Source: Clostridium akagii DSM 12554 (GTDB lineage Bacteria; Bacillota; Clostridia; Clostridiales; Clostridiaceae). From it: a stretch of 64,000 bases of DNA. The notes under the pieces are model-generated. The model searched no databases. It saw only the letters and a program-made list of their open reading frames with translations, and was not told where the DNA came from. The stretch lies in contig NZ_JMLK01000006.1 of assembly GCF_000686725.1 (NCBI RefSeq), forward strand, positions 124,001 through 188,000. The letters run 5' to 3'. The translations under genes were made by a program, and so were the position numbers. Positions 52,885 to 62,406 of the stretch are shown here, piece after piece (position 1 is the first letter of the stretch; the number at the start of each line of letters is the position of its first letter).

Positions 52885-54048
52885 ATGAAAATTAGTTTGT
52901 GTATGATTGTAAAAAATGAAGAAAAATATATGAAGATGTGCCTTGAAAATGCTATGAAGCTTGTGGACGAGGTTATAATTGTGGATACAGGTTCCACAGA
53001 TAAAACAAAAGAAATAATCGAAAAAATTTCTGGAAATATAAAAATTATAGATTATAGATGGCAAGATGATTTTTCAAAGGCAAGGAATATATCTCTTGAA
53101 AATGCTACTGGAGATTGGATACTCATGCTTGATGCAGATGAAAAATTGTTATGTGACCCCGATAAAGTAAGAGAAACACTAGCAAATACAAAAGCAGCTG
53201 GATATAAAATACCTCTTTATAACATTATAAATACAAAAACTGTAGTGTATTCTGCAGTATATATAAAATTTTTTAGAAATAATAAAGGGTATAAATACAA
53301 GGGTAGGATACATGAACAAATAAATTTACCTGATGCGGGTTTAAATGAGAATATAATTGATGAAAAAATAGCTAAAGTTATGCATTATGGATATTTAGAG
53401 TCAATAGTAAAAGGGAAAAGTAAATCTGAAAGAAATTTAAGAATACTAAAAAAAGAACTAAAAGAAGATCCAAATAATCCTTTTATTTATTACAATATAG
53501 GGGTTGGGTATCACATGGCTGGTGACTATGAAAAATCACTTAAATATTTTTTTAAATGTAATAGCATAGCAAGTAAAAAAAGTCTCACAAGAATAACTTT
53601 ATATGAAATAGACATGTCAAAAAGAATAGCAGAATGTCTTGCACAGCTTAAAAAATATGATGAGTGTATAGATATGATTGATGAACTTTTAAGTGATAAT
53701 TGTTATAAGAGATTTGTTGATTTGGAGTATTTAAAAGGAATGTGCTATTATTTACAAAAACAATATAAAGAAGCAATAAAATGTTTCCATAAATGCACAG
53801 AAATGGGAGAGACGAAGGAGTTTCTATCAGTTCTAGGAATGGGAAGTTTTAAGGCTAAATTTATGATGGCAAGGTGTTATGTGGAATTAAAAGATGAATT
53901 GAAGGCTATAAATTGTTTTATGGAAAGTGTATTTGATACAAATAATTTTCTGAATGAAGGTTTAGATGATTTTAGAATATTCTTAAAAAATACTAACAGA
54001 GTTGAAATATTAGAACAGCTTAATAAATTGGTTAGTGAAAAAAATTGA
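52885..54048 (+). CDS. GT2 glycosyltransferase with TPR domain (first)
   Basis: 387 residues. Residues 1-210 are a GT-A fold family 2 domain: ISLCMIVKNEEKYMKMCLENA, IIVDTGSTDKT and the DXD-like LDADEKL. Residues 215-387 contain TPR helices (FIYYNIGVGYHMAGDYEKSLKYFFKC; YLQKQYKEAIKCFHKC). Such GT2-TPR proteins often modify flagellin or cell-surface proteins, the repeats holding the acceptor. GGGGGAA precedes the ATG. It overlaps the next gene by four bases and is paralogous to it. Confidence 0.88.
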   Translation: MKISLCMIVKNEEKYMKMCLENAMKLVDEVIIVDTGSTDKTKEIIEKISGNIKIIDYRWQDDFSKARNISLENATGDWILMLDADEKLLCDPDKVRETLANTKAAGYKIPLYNIINTKTVVYSAVYIKFFRNNKGYKYKGRIHEQINLPDAGLNENIIDEKIAKVMHYGYLESIVKGKSKSERNLRILKKELKEDPNNPFIYYNIGVGYHMAGDYEKSLKYFFKCNSIASKKSLTRITLYEIDMSKRIAECLAQLKKYDECIDMIDELLSDNCYKRFVDLEYLKGMCYYLQKQYKEAIKCFHKCTEMGETKEFLSVLGMGSFKAKFMMARCYVELKDELKAINCFMESVFDTNNFLNEGLDDFRIFLKNTNRVEILEQLNKLVSEKN

Positions 54049-55091
54049 TTAGCCTTTGTATGATTGTGAGAAATGAAGAGGACAATATAGAAAATTGTTT
54101 AAAGAGTGCACAGGGAAAAGTGGATGAAATAATAATTGTAGATACAGGATCATCGGACAGAACAAAAGAGATAGCATTAAAATATACAAATAAAGTATAC
54201 GATTTCCAGTGGCGTGATGATTTTTCAAAGGCCAGGAATTATTCTATTAGCAAAGCTTCAAATGATTGGGTACTTGTTTTAGATGGGGATGAAGTTATTG
54301 AAAGTTTTAATAAAGAGAAAATTATGGAACAAATAGATGCGAACAATGATAAAATTGGAAAAATAAAAATCATAAATGTTTTTGAAGATGATAAGGGTGA
54401 AAAAAAGTATATTGAACGAATAAGTAGATTATTTAATAAAACATATTATTATTATGAAGGCATAATACATGAACAGTTAGTTCCTAAAGGCATAAATAAA
54501 ATGTGCTCCTGGGATGTTGATTTAATAATTAAACACATAGGATATACAAAAGAAGTGATAAGGAAGACAAATAAACTTCACAGAAATATTAGTCTTTTAA
54601 AAAAAACATTGGAAACAAATGAAAATGATCCATATATTTATTATCAACTTGGAAAATCATATTATATGAAAAAAAATTTTTTTAAAGCATCTGAATATTT
54701 TGAAATTGCTCTAAGCTTCCACCTAGACTTTAAATTAGAATACGCTGAAGATTTAGTTGAAACCTACGGATATTCAATGGTAAATAGCGGACAATTAAAT
54801 AAGGCTTTAGCGATTAAAAAATATGAAAAATATTACAGTAATTCATCAGATTTTAATTTTTTTATGGGAATAGCTAGCATGAATAATACATTATTCCAGG
54901 AGGCTATAAATTATTTTAATAAAGCTGTTGTGGATAAACAAGGTTCTATTGAAGGTGTAAATTCTTTTTTACCAAATTACAATATTGGAGTTATATATGA
55001 ATGTCTTGGATATACATCAAAGGCGTTAGATTATTATTTACGTTGTGGAGATTATGTTCAAGCCTTGAAAAGGATTAAACATATATCTTAA
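54045..55091 (+). CDS. GT2 glycosyltransferase with TPR domain (second)
   Basis: 348 residues starting at TTG 54045, which overlaps the previous stop (TTGA). It opens with ISLCMIVRNEEDNIENCLKSA, then IIVDTGSSDRTKEI and LDGDEVI, closely matching the upstream protein: a tandem paralogue. Residues 195-348 are TPR helices (YIYYQLGKSYYMKKNFFKASEYFEIA). No clear ribosome site is present, so translation is probably coupled. Donor sugar unknown. Confidence 0.86.
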   Translation: MISLCMIVRNEEDNIENCLKSAQGKVDEIIIVDTGSSDRTKEIALKYTNKVYDFQWRDDFSKARNYSISKASNDWVLVLDGDEVIESFNKEKIMEQIDANNDKIGKIKIINVFEDDKGEKKYIERISRLFNKTYYYYEGIIHEQLVPKGINKMCSWDVDLIIKHIGYTKEVIRKTNKLHRNISLLKKTLETNENDPYIYYQLGKSYYMKKNFFKASEYFEIALSFHLDFKLEYAEDLVETYGYSMVNSGQLNKALAIKKYEKYYSNSSDFNFFMGIASMNNTLFQEAINYFNKAVVDKQGSIEGVNSFLPNYNIGVIYECLGYTSKALDYYLRCGDYVQALKRIKHIS

Positions 55092-55116
55092 AATATTAAG
55101 AAGAATGGGTGAAATT

Positions 55117-57282
55117 ATGAAGACAAGTATAATAATACTTACATACAATAATTTACAATTTACGAAACAATGCATTGAAAGTATAAGAAAAAATACAAGA
55201 CTTGGAACTTATGAAATCATTGTTGTCGACAATGCATCTTCGGACGGAACAAAAGATTGGCTTAATGAACAAGATGATATTGTTTCAATACTGAATAGTG
55301 AGAATAATGGATTTCCCAAAGGATGTAATCAAGGCATTGAAGCATCAAAAGGGGATAATATTCTTCTTTTGAATAACGATGTAATTGTTACATACAATTG
55401 GCTTGAAAACATGCTCCAGTGTCTTTACAGCTCTGAAAATGTTGGAGCAGTAGGACCCGTATCAAATAATGTATCATATTATCAGCAAATACCAGTAAAT
55501 TATACCAGCTTATATGAATTAAATCAGTTTGCTACAAAATACAATGTAAGTAATCCTATGAAGTGGGAAGAGAGAATAAAATTAATTGGTTTTTGTATGC
55601 TTATAAAAAGATCGGTGCTAGAAAAAACAGGATTACTAGATGAAAGATTTTCACCAGGAAACTTTGAAGACGATGATTTATCCCTGCGAATAAGAAATGA
55701 AGGATATAAAAATATACTTTGCAAGGATACATTTATTCATCATTATGGAAGTATGTCATTTGCTAAAAATAAAAGTTATGTAAAATTAATAGACGAAAAT
55801 CAAGAGAAGTTTATAAAAAAATGGAAGTTTACTACTTGGGATACTACCAATATAAATGAAAATTTAATCAACCTTATAGATAAAGATGAAGATAGTAATT
55901 TTAACTTGCTAGATATAGGCTGCGGATGTGGTGCTAACCTGTTGAAAATTAAAAATAAATATAAAAATGCTAAATTATTTGGATTAGATAAAAATATTTA
56001 TACTCTTAAACAGTCAGAAAAAATAGCACAGGTTGATGCTTTTGACATTAAAATGGATAAATTAAACTTTAGCGAAGACAAATTTGATTATATAATAATG
56101 GATAATGTATTACAACTCTTTGAAGAACCAGAAATATTATTAAGTAAAGTGAAAAAACATTTAGAAGCAGATGGAAAGTTATTAATTAGTGTTCCAAATG
56201 CTAATAACTATATGCTTATATATAGTATTGCAAGTGGAAGTAAGTTGCATAAAAACAGTTCAATCTATAATGTATTATATGATAAGCCAGTGATGCTTTT
56301 TAATTATAATGAAATGGTTGAAATGTTCAAAAAATGTGAATATAAAAGTGTAACTTTTAACAAAGTACAAAGTAATTTAGAAGATAATGATAGAAAATTC
56401 ATCAATGGATTGTGTGAAATATTTGGGAGTGATAAACAAGGAGAGTATTCAGTAAAGGAATATATTGTTGTTGCACACAATAAGGAAAATTTAAGTAAGT
56501 TGGATATAATACTAAAAAGTATTGAAGAAGAAGGTAAATACGACGTAATTGCTAAAAATATTACTGAATTGATTGAAAAGTCAGATGCAAATTGTGAAGA
56601 TATAATAAAATCTGTAGCTAAAGTTTCTATAGACAAGGTGGAGACTTTAAATTATGTAGCGAATGTGTTATTTGCAAGTGAATGTTACGAAGATATAATT
56701 CCACTTTTAAATAAAGCACTTGAAATAAAACCTAAAGATAAAGATACTTTATATAATATGGGGTATGTTTTACACTTATTTAATAATGATGAACTTGCAA
56801 TGCATTATCTTAAAAATATAGAAGATAAAAATGGCGAAGTGGTAGAATTGATTAATGAAATAAAACATAAGAACGGATTTTTTGATGAAGTTAGTGTTAA
56901 ATTTATTTTAAGAAGAATTGAAAATGATATCGATACGGCAAAGAATAAAAATGAAATACTTGAGATGTTTATAAACAAAACTTTAAATTCTGCCCAAATA
57001 AATGAAGTTGTTATGAATGATATTATAAAAAAAGAAAGTATTCTAAATGAAATTGCAATTTTGTGTTATGAAAATGAATTGTATGATGAAGTGATTCCTT
57101 TACTTGAAAAATCTTATGAAATTAATGCTTCTAATATTTACACAATATATACCATAGGCTACATATTGCATGAATTTGGTGCGGACGAGGTGGCAATGAA
57201 ATATCTATCAAAAATGGAGAATAGTAACGATGAAATTAAAAAATTAGCTGATGATATTAGAGGTGATAAAAATGATAAATGA
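55117..57282 (+). CDS. GT2 glycosyltransferase-methyltransferase-TPR fusion
   Basis: 721 residues from the ATG at 55117, which has GGGTGA at 55107-55112. Residues 1-235 are GT2 (SIIILTYNNLQFTKQCIESI, VVDNASSDGTK, LLLNNDVIV, PGNFEDDDLSLRI). Residues 250-400 are a SAM methyltransferase (LLDIGCGCGANLLKIK, YIIMDNVLQLFEEPE). Residues 502-577 and 638-715 are two similar TPR-like units (CYEDIIPLLNKALEI and LYDEVIPLLEKSYEI). One chain could add a sugar and methylate it. The end overlaps the next gene by 11 bases. Confidence 0.87.
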   Translation: MKTSIIILTYNNLQFTKQCIESIRKNTRLGTYEIIVVDNASSDGTKDWLNEQDDIVSILNSENNGFPKGCNQGIEASKGDNILLLNNDVIVTYNWLENMLQCLYSSENVGAVGPVSNNVSYYQQIPVNYTSLYELNQFATKYNVSNPMKWEERIKLIGFCMLIKRSVLEKTGLLDERFSPGNFEDDDLSLRIRNEGYKNILCKDTFIHHYGSMSFAKNKSYVKLIDENQEKFIKKWKFTTWDTTNINENLINLIDKDEDSNFNLLDIGCGCGANLLKIKNKYKNAKLFGLDKNIYTLKQSEKIAQVDAFDIKMDKLNFSEDKFDYIIMDNVLQLFEEPEILLSKVKKHLEADGKLLISVPNANNYMLIYSIASGSKLHKNSSIYNVLYDKPVMLFNYNEMVEMFKKCEYKSVTFNKVQSNLEDNDRKFINGLCEIFGSDKQGEYSVKEYIVVAHNKENLSKLDIILKSIEEEGKYDVIAKNITELIEKSDANCEDIIKSVAKVSIDKVETLNYVANVLFASECYEDIIPLLNKALEIKPKDKDTLYNMGYVLHLFNNDELAMHYLKNIEDKNGEVVELINEIKHKNGFFDEVSVKFILRRIENDIDTAKNKNEILEMFINKTLNSAQINEVVMNDIIKKESILNEIAILCYENELYDEVIPLLEKSYEINASNIYTIYTIGYILHEFGADEVAMKYLSKMENSNDEIKKLADDIRGDKNDK

Positions 57283-59383
57283 TAAGAAAATTTGTTTTAT
57301 TTCTTGTGTAAATGATAATGAGAAGTATGAAGAATGTTTGAAATATATAAATAATCTAGATATACCAGAGGGATACATTACAGATTCAATAGCAATAAGA
57401 GATGCTTATAGTATGACATCAGCATACAATGATGCAATGAGAGAGAGTGATGCTAGATACAAAGTTTATTTACATCAAGATACATTTATTATAAATAAAA
57501 ATTTTATTCAAGATACAATAAATATTTTCAACAATCACTTGGACGTTGGGCTGTTAGGTGTTGTTGGGTCCAAGACAGTACATGAATCTGGACAATGGGA
57601 TAAATCAAATAGTAAATTTGGAAAAGTGTATGAATCACGTACAGGAAAAATGAATATTGTGGCTTTTGATGAGTGCAATGTTGATATTGAGAACGTAAAG
57701 ATGGTTGATGGACTAATTATGATTACTCAATATGACCTAAGATGGTGTGAGGATTTATTTGATGGATGGTATTTTTATGACACATCTTTAAGTGCTGAAT
57801 TTATAATCAACGGATATAAAGTTGCGGTTCCAAAACAAAATATTCCTTGGTGTATTCATGATTGTGGACAAGGCAGTATTGGTAAACACTATAAAAAATA
57901 CAATGAAATATTTGTGAAAAAATATTTATCAAATCAAAAGTTTATGTTTTTTTATTTTGGAAACAATTCACAAATCGCCTCTGGATTTGAGGTTATGTAT
58001 CCACAAGGCATAAGTATAGGTGAAAATGTTACTGTTTTAAAAGATGCTTGTTTTATGATACCTTTTGGAAATTTAAAAAGTAAACCATTAATTGAAATTG
58101 AAGATGGATGTGAATTTGGAAGAAGACTTGTAATATCAGCTGCAAATAAAATCAAAATAGGAAAAAAATGTATTTTTGCATCAAATATACATATTACTGA
58201 TCATAACCATGAGTACAGAAATGTTGGAATTCCGATTATACAACAAGGAATCACTTCATTTAGTGATGAAGTGAGTATTGGAGATGGCACTTGGATAGCT
58301 AATAATTGTGTTATTGTTGGCAATGTAAATATAGGGAAAGGTTGTTCAATTGGGGCTAATAGTGTAGTTAATTCTTGTATACCAGATTATTGTGTAGCAG
58401 TTGGAAGCCCTGCAAAAGTTATTAAAGCGTTTGATTATGTAACTGGTGAATGGATGAAGATAAAAAATGAAAAGCAACTAACTAAAATAATAGACGATAG
58501 AGAAAATGCTCAACCAATTTTGTCAATTTGTATTCCTACATTTAATAGATCAGGATATTTGGATAAATGTTTAAAATCTATATTTGATCAGGTTGGAAAT
58601 GATAGTAATATTGAAGTTGTTGTGTCAGACAATGATTCAGATGATAATACTAAAGAAATAGTTGATAAATATATGAATAAATTCAAAAACATAAGGTATT
58701 TTAAAAATGAAGAAAATTTAGGTGCAGATAAAAATGTATTACTTGCGCTAAAAAGGGGTAGAGGTAGATTTATTTCAGCACATGGAGATGATGATTACTT
58801 TGCACCTTTTGCTTTGTATAAAATAATCAATAAGTTATATAAAAATCCTAACTGTGGAGTGTTTTATTTGTTTAATGGCGTAAACACTAGTGAAAAAGTT
58901 AATTGTGGAATAGACAATTTTATAAGAGATATGTCATTTTATTGCACATTTATTTCAGGTATAATACTAAGCAAATGTGAGTTTGATAACATAAATAATA
59001 AAGATAAATTCATAGGTTCAAATTTGAATCACGTGTATCTTCAGTTATCAATATTTTCTGATAATAATTTGTATTGCATTTTACATGATTACTTTTTATA
59101 TGAATCAGGAACACATAAGCCTCATGGATACAATTTTGGTGAAACATTTATACAAAATTATCTTGAAATTTTACATTATTTTAGAAAACTTTCTATAAGT
59201 GATGAAACAATAAAGTATGAAAAGAAGAAATTAATTGAAGGTATGATTTTACCATGGTGTAAAAAGATAAGAGAAGAAGATATTAAATTAGATATAAGTG
59301 ATATTGAAATATATATAAAGAAATATTATAAAGATGAAACATACTTAGATGAGTTATTAGCGATAATAAGCAATCCACAATAA
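57272..59383 (+). CDS. Three-domain GT / hexapeptide acyltransferase / GT2 protein
   Basis: 704 residues from the ATG at 57272, with AGAGGTGA upstream. Residues 1-215 form a divergent GT-A-like glycosyltransferase domain (AYNDAMRESDARYKVYLHQDTFII). Residues 228-388 are a left-handed beta-helix acetyltransferase with hexapeptide repeats (IGDGTWIANNCVIVGNVNIGKG) and a GSPAKVI ending. Residues 415-640 are a second GT2 domain (LSICIPTFNRSGYLDKCLKSIF, VVVSDNDSDDNTKEI). It could build and acylate a short glycan in one protein; donor and acyl group are unknown. Confidence 0.85.
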   Translation: MINDKKICFISCVNDNEKYEECLKYINNLDIPEGYITDSIAIRDAYSMTSAYNDAMRESDARYKVYLHQDTFIINKNFIQDTINIFNNHLDVGLLGVVGSKTVHESGQWDKSNSKFGKVYESRTGKMNIVAFDECNVDIENVKMVDGLIMITQYDLRWCEDLFDGWYFYDTSLSAEFIINGYKVAVPKQNIPWCIHDCGQGSIGKHYKKYNEIFVKKYLSNQKFMFFYFGNNSQIASGFEVMYPQGISIGENVTVLKDACFMIPFGNLKSKPLIEIEDGCEFGRRLVISAANKIKIGKKCIFASNIHITDHNHEYRNVGIPIIQQGITSFSDEVSIGDGTWIANNCVIVGNVNIGKGCSIGANSVVNSCIPDYCVAVGSPAKVIKAFDYVTGEWMKIKNEKQLTKIIDDRENAQPILSICIPTFNRSGYLDKCLKSIFDQVGNDSNIEVVVSDNDSDDNTKEIVDKYMNKFKNIRYFKNEENLGADKNVLLALKRGRGRFISAHGDDDYFAPFALYKIINKLYKNPNCGVFYLFNGVNTSEKVNCGIDNFIRDMSFYCTFISGIILSKCEFDNINNKDKFIGSNLNHVYLQLSIFSDNNLYCILHDYFLYESGTHKPHGYNFGETFIQNYLEILHYFRKLSISDETIKYEKKKLIEGMILPWCKKIREEDIKLDISDIEIYIKKYYKDETYLDELLAIISNPQ

Positions 59384-59410
59384 TTTAAAGGTAGACAAGG
59401 AGGGATACAT

Positions 59411-59671
59411 ATGGATTATAAAATATTTGTATTTAGAGATGATAGAGAGGCTTATTGTGAATTAGAAAAAATATTATCAAGTAAGGTGCAAGTGAAAATA
59501 GATTTTCCATACGATAAGTACTATGAATTTCCAAGAAATTTAAAAAAAATATTTTGTTGAAACGTACTATAAAATGGAATTAGGGAAATAGAAAAATCAA
59601 CATATATAAAATCACATAATAATTTATTGAAAATTAGATATGATAAAATTTTATATGAAGTGATATTTTGA
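59411..59671 (+). pseudogene. Decayed small gene with frameshifts
   Basis: A strong ribosome site (AAGGAGGG) and ATG at 59411 open a 49-residue frame (MDYKIFVFRDDREAYCELEK...) that stops at 59560, just after a run of eight As (59542-59549). In the +1 frame the chain continues naturally as KYFVETYYKMELGK to 59591. Then the original frame reads EKSTYIKSHNNLLKIRYDK to 59671. The pattern suggests one gene broken by two frameshifts, or slippage at the A-run. I do not recognise the family. It sits between the three-domain glycosyltransferase and rfbF. Confidence 0.5.
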
Positions 59672-59689
59672 AATAGTAGAGGTGATTTT

Positions 59690-60460
59690 ATGAAAGCTGT
59701 TATATTATGTGGCGGTAAGGGCACAAGAATGAGAGAAGAAACTGAATATAGACCTAAACCACTGGTAGAAATAGGAGGTAAACCAATATTATGGCATATA
59801 ATGAAAATATATTCACAATATGGTATTAATGAGTTTATATTATGTGTTGGATATAAAGGGGATATGATTAAACAATATTTTATGGATATGTACTGGAGAA
59901 ATAATGATTTTACATTGGACATAAATGGAGATGAGAAAGTAACTTTTCATACGAAAGAAAATGAAAATTGGAAGGTTACAATTGTAGATACAGGACTTGA
60001 AACTATGACCGGTGGAAGGCTTAAAAAAATAGAAAAATATATAAATGATGAGGACTTTCTAATGACTTATGGTGATGGTGTTAGTGACGTAAACATAAAA
60101 GAATCAATAGAATTTCATAGAATTAAAGGTAAATTAGCTACAATTACTGGAGTACATCCTATGTCACCATTTGGGTTACTTGAGGTTGATAATGGAATAG
60201 TAAAAGCATTTAAAGAAAAACCTAAGTTAAAGGATCTTATAAATGGAGGATACATGATACTTAATAGGAAGGTATTTTCTTATTTAGGTGAAGAAGACTG
60301 TATGTTTGAAGAAAAACCTCTTAGTAAATTAGTTGGAGATTTAGAACTAGCAGTTTATGAGCATAACGGTTTTTGGACAGCTATAGATACTTTTAAGGAT
60401 ATAGAAAAAATAAATAAAATGTGGAAAAGCGGAGATAGACCATGGGTGGGTTGGAAGTAG
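59690..60460 (+). CDS. rfbF: Glucose-1-phosphate cytidylyltransferase (RfbF-like)
   Basis: 256 residues, full length. The nucleotidyltransferase signature is ILCGGKGTRMREETEYRPKPL, followed by GGKPILWHIMKIYSQYG and the family-specific TGGRLKKIEKYI. It makes CDP-glucose from CTP and glucose-1-phosphate, the entry to CDP-linked deoxy and branched sugars. AGAGGTGA precedes the ATG. The CDP-glucose 4,6-dehydratase that normally follows (RfbG) is not adjacent; it may lie beyond the window or be replaced by the SDR at 62407. Confidence 0.93.
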   Translation: MKAVILCGGKGTRMREETEYRPKPLVEIGGKPILWHIMKIYSQYGINEFILCVGYKGDMIKQYFMDMYWRNNDFTLDINGDEKVTFHTKENENWKVTIVDTGLETMTGGRLKKIEKYINDEDFLMTYGDGVSDVNIKESIEFHRIKGKLATITGVHPMSPFGLLEVDNGIVKAFKEKPKLKDLINGGYMILNRKVFSYLGEEDCMFEEKPLSKLVGDLELAVYEHNGFWTAIDTFKDIEKINKMWKSGDRPWVGWK

Positions 60461-60625
60461 ATAAACTTAAAATTTATTTAAATTGATATTATGATCTATC
60501 AATTTCGTTAAGTATACTTGAAAAGTCATTAGTGAAACTAAAGGCAACAATCCATGAAAAAATATGATAAACTATAGATAGGTTTGGAAATAACGTAAAT
60601 ATCATAAATAGTGGGTGGTAGAGAT
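60461..60625. other. Intergenic gap between rfbF-like and ThDP-enzyme genes
   Basis: 165 AT-rich bases. No terminator, promoter of good quality or small gene is evident. Confidence 0.4.
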
Positions 60626-62383
60626 ATGAAGTTATCAGATTATATTGTGGAATTTTTAGAACAAAATGGGGTTGACACAATTTTTGGATATCAAGGTGGT
60701 GCAATTACTCATTTTGTTGATTCAATCTATAAGAATAGTAATGTTAAATTTTTATCATCATATCATGAACAAGCAGCTGCGTTTGCAGCGGAAGGTTACT
60801 CAAGAATCAAGGGGAATATAGGAGTTGCTACAGCTACAAGTGGACCTGGTGCTACAAATTTGATCACAGGAATTGGAAATTCATTTTTTGATTCAATACC
60901 ATGTTTGTATATAACTGGTCAAGTGAATACATATGAATACAAACAAAATGAAAAAATTAGACAAGATGGATTTCAAGAAACTGATATTGTAAGTATTGTA
61001 AAACCCATTACTAAATTTGCGGTTATGATAAAAGACGAAAGTAAAATTAGATATTATTTAGAAAAAGCATTTTTTGTTGCAAAAGAAGGTAGGCCAGGAC
61101 CAGTTTTATTAGATGTTCCAATGAATATACAAAGGGCTGAAATAAATAAATACACGTTAGAGAGTTTTTATGATAGTGATGAAAGAAAACAATATACTCA
61201 AATTAATATACAAGATGAAAAAATAAATAAGGTTGTTGAACTAATAAATAGTAGCAAAAGACCAATTATTATATCCGGTGGTGGGGTTAGACTTAGTAAT
61301 GCATGCAATTTATTAGAGAAATTATGTAATAGATTGAGAATACCTGTAGTAAGTACATTGATGGGACTAGATAGTTTAAATCATAATAACTCAAACTATA
61401 TTGGATTCATGGGTTCATATGGAACTAGGTATTCAAATCTAGCTGTAGCAAATTCAGATTTGCTAATAGTACTAGGTTCAAGGCTGACATCAAGGCAAAC
61501 CAGCACTTTAGTAGATAGTTTTGCTAGAGAAGCAAAGATAATTCATATCGATATTGATAAACTAGAACTTAATAGAAAAATACAAGAATACATGAGTATT
61601 CAATGTGATATAAAATTGTTTCTAGAAAAATTGAATAAAAAAATAGATGATATTAATATAAATACAGATTATTTAGGCTGGATTGAAAAAGTTAAGGACT
61701 ATAAATCACAATATCCTTCATATCCAACTCAAAAAAATATTAATAACTTAGATCCAAATGAGTTCATGTACAATTTAAGTAATATGCTTGAAGAAAACTC
61801 AATTATAAGTTTAGATGTTGGTCAAAATCAAATATGGGCAGCACAATCATTAAAATTAAAGAAAAACAATAGATTATTAAATTCTGGTGGTATGGGAGCA
61901 ATGGGATTTGCATTGCCAGCAGCAATTGGTGCATATTATGCCAATCCAAAGGCTAAGGTTATTGCAATTGTAGGTGATGGTGGAATCCAAATGAATATAC
62001 AGGAGTTACAAACTATCGTACGAGAAAAAATTCCAATAAAAATAATAATTATGAATAATAATGCACTTGGAATGATTAGACATTTTCAAGAAATGTATTT
62101 TGAATCAAAATATTATGGAACAATAGATGGATATAACTCTCCAAATTTTTGTGAAATTGGAAATGCATATGGAATAAAATCAATATTTATATCTGAAATG
62201 TCAGAAATGAATATTTTAGAAAAAGAATTGAAAAATGAAAATAGCAGTATTATTGAAGTAAAATTAAATAATCCAACTTACGTAATACCTAAATTATCGA
62301 TGTGCAGACCGATTGAAGATCAAGATCCACTAGTAGACAGAGAACAATTTAATAAAAATATGATTATAAAAAAATATGAATAA
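60626..62383 (+). CDS. Acetolactate synthase-like thiamine diphosphate enzyme
   Basis: 585 residues from the ATG at 60626, with GGGTGGTAGAG upstream. N-terminal Pyr domain with catalytic E48 (SSYHEQAAAFAAEGYSR), central FAD/NAD-like domain (RPIIISGGGVRLSN, DLLIVLGSRLTSRQT), and C-terminal PP domain with the ThDP motif GDGG at 450-453 through MNNN about 25-30 residues on. Housekeeping IlvB would come with ilvN, ilvC or leu genes. Here it lies between CDP-glucose and SDR genes, as YerE does in CDP-yersiniose synthesis, where a two-carbon unit from pyruvate is added to a keto-sugar. That role is inferred. Confidence 0.85.
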   Translation: MKLSDYIVEFLEQNGVDTIFGYQGGAITHFVDSIYKNSNVKFLSSYHEQAAAFAAEGYSRIKGNIGVATATSGPGATNLITGIGNSFFDSIPCLYITGQVNTYEYKQNEKIRQDGFQETDIVSIVKPITKFAVMIKDESKIRYYLEKAFFVAKEGRPGPVLLDVPMNIQRAEINKYTLESFYDSDERKQYTQINIQDEKINKVVELINSSKRPIIISGGGVRLSNACNLLEKLCNRLRIPVVSTLMGLDSLNHNNSNYIGFMGSYGTRYSNLAVANSDLLIVLGSRLTSRQTSTLVDSFAREAKIIHIDIDKLELNRKIQEYMSIQCDIKLFLEKLNKKIDDININTDYLGWIEKVKDYKSQYPSYPTQKNINNLDPNEFMYNLSNMLEENSIISLDVGQNQIWAAQSLKLKKNNRLLNSGGMGAMGFALPAAIGAYYANPKAKVIAIVGDGGIQMNIQELQTIVREKIPIKIIIMNNNALGMIRHFQEMYFESKYYGTIDGYNSPNFCEIGNAYGIKSIFISEMSEMNILEKELKNENSSIIEVKLNNPTYVIPKLSMCRPIEDQDPLVDREQFNKNMIIKKYE

Positions 62384-62406
62384 TATTTTGAAAGGACATT
62401 AACAGT

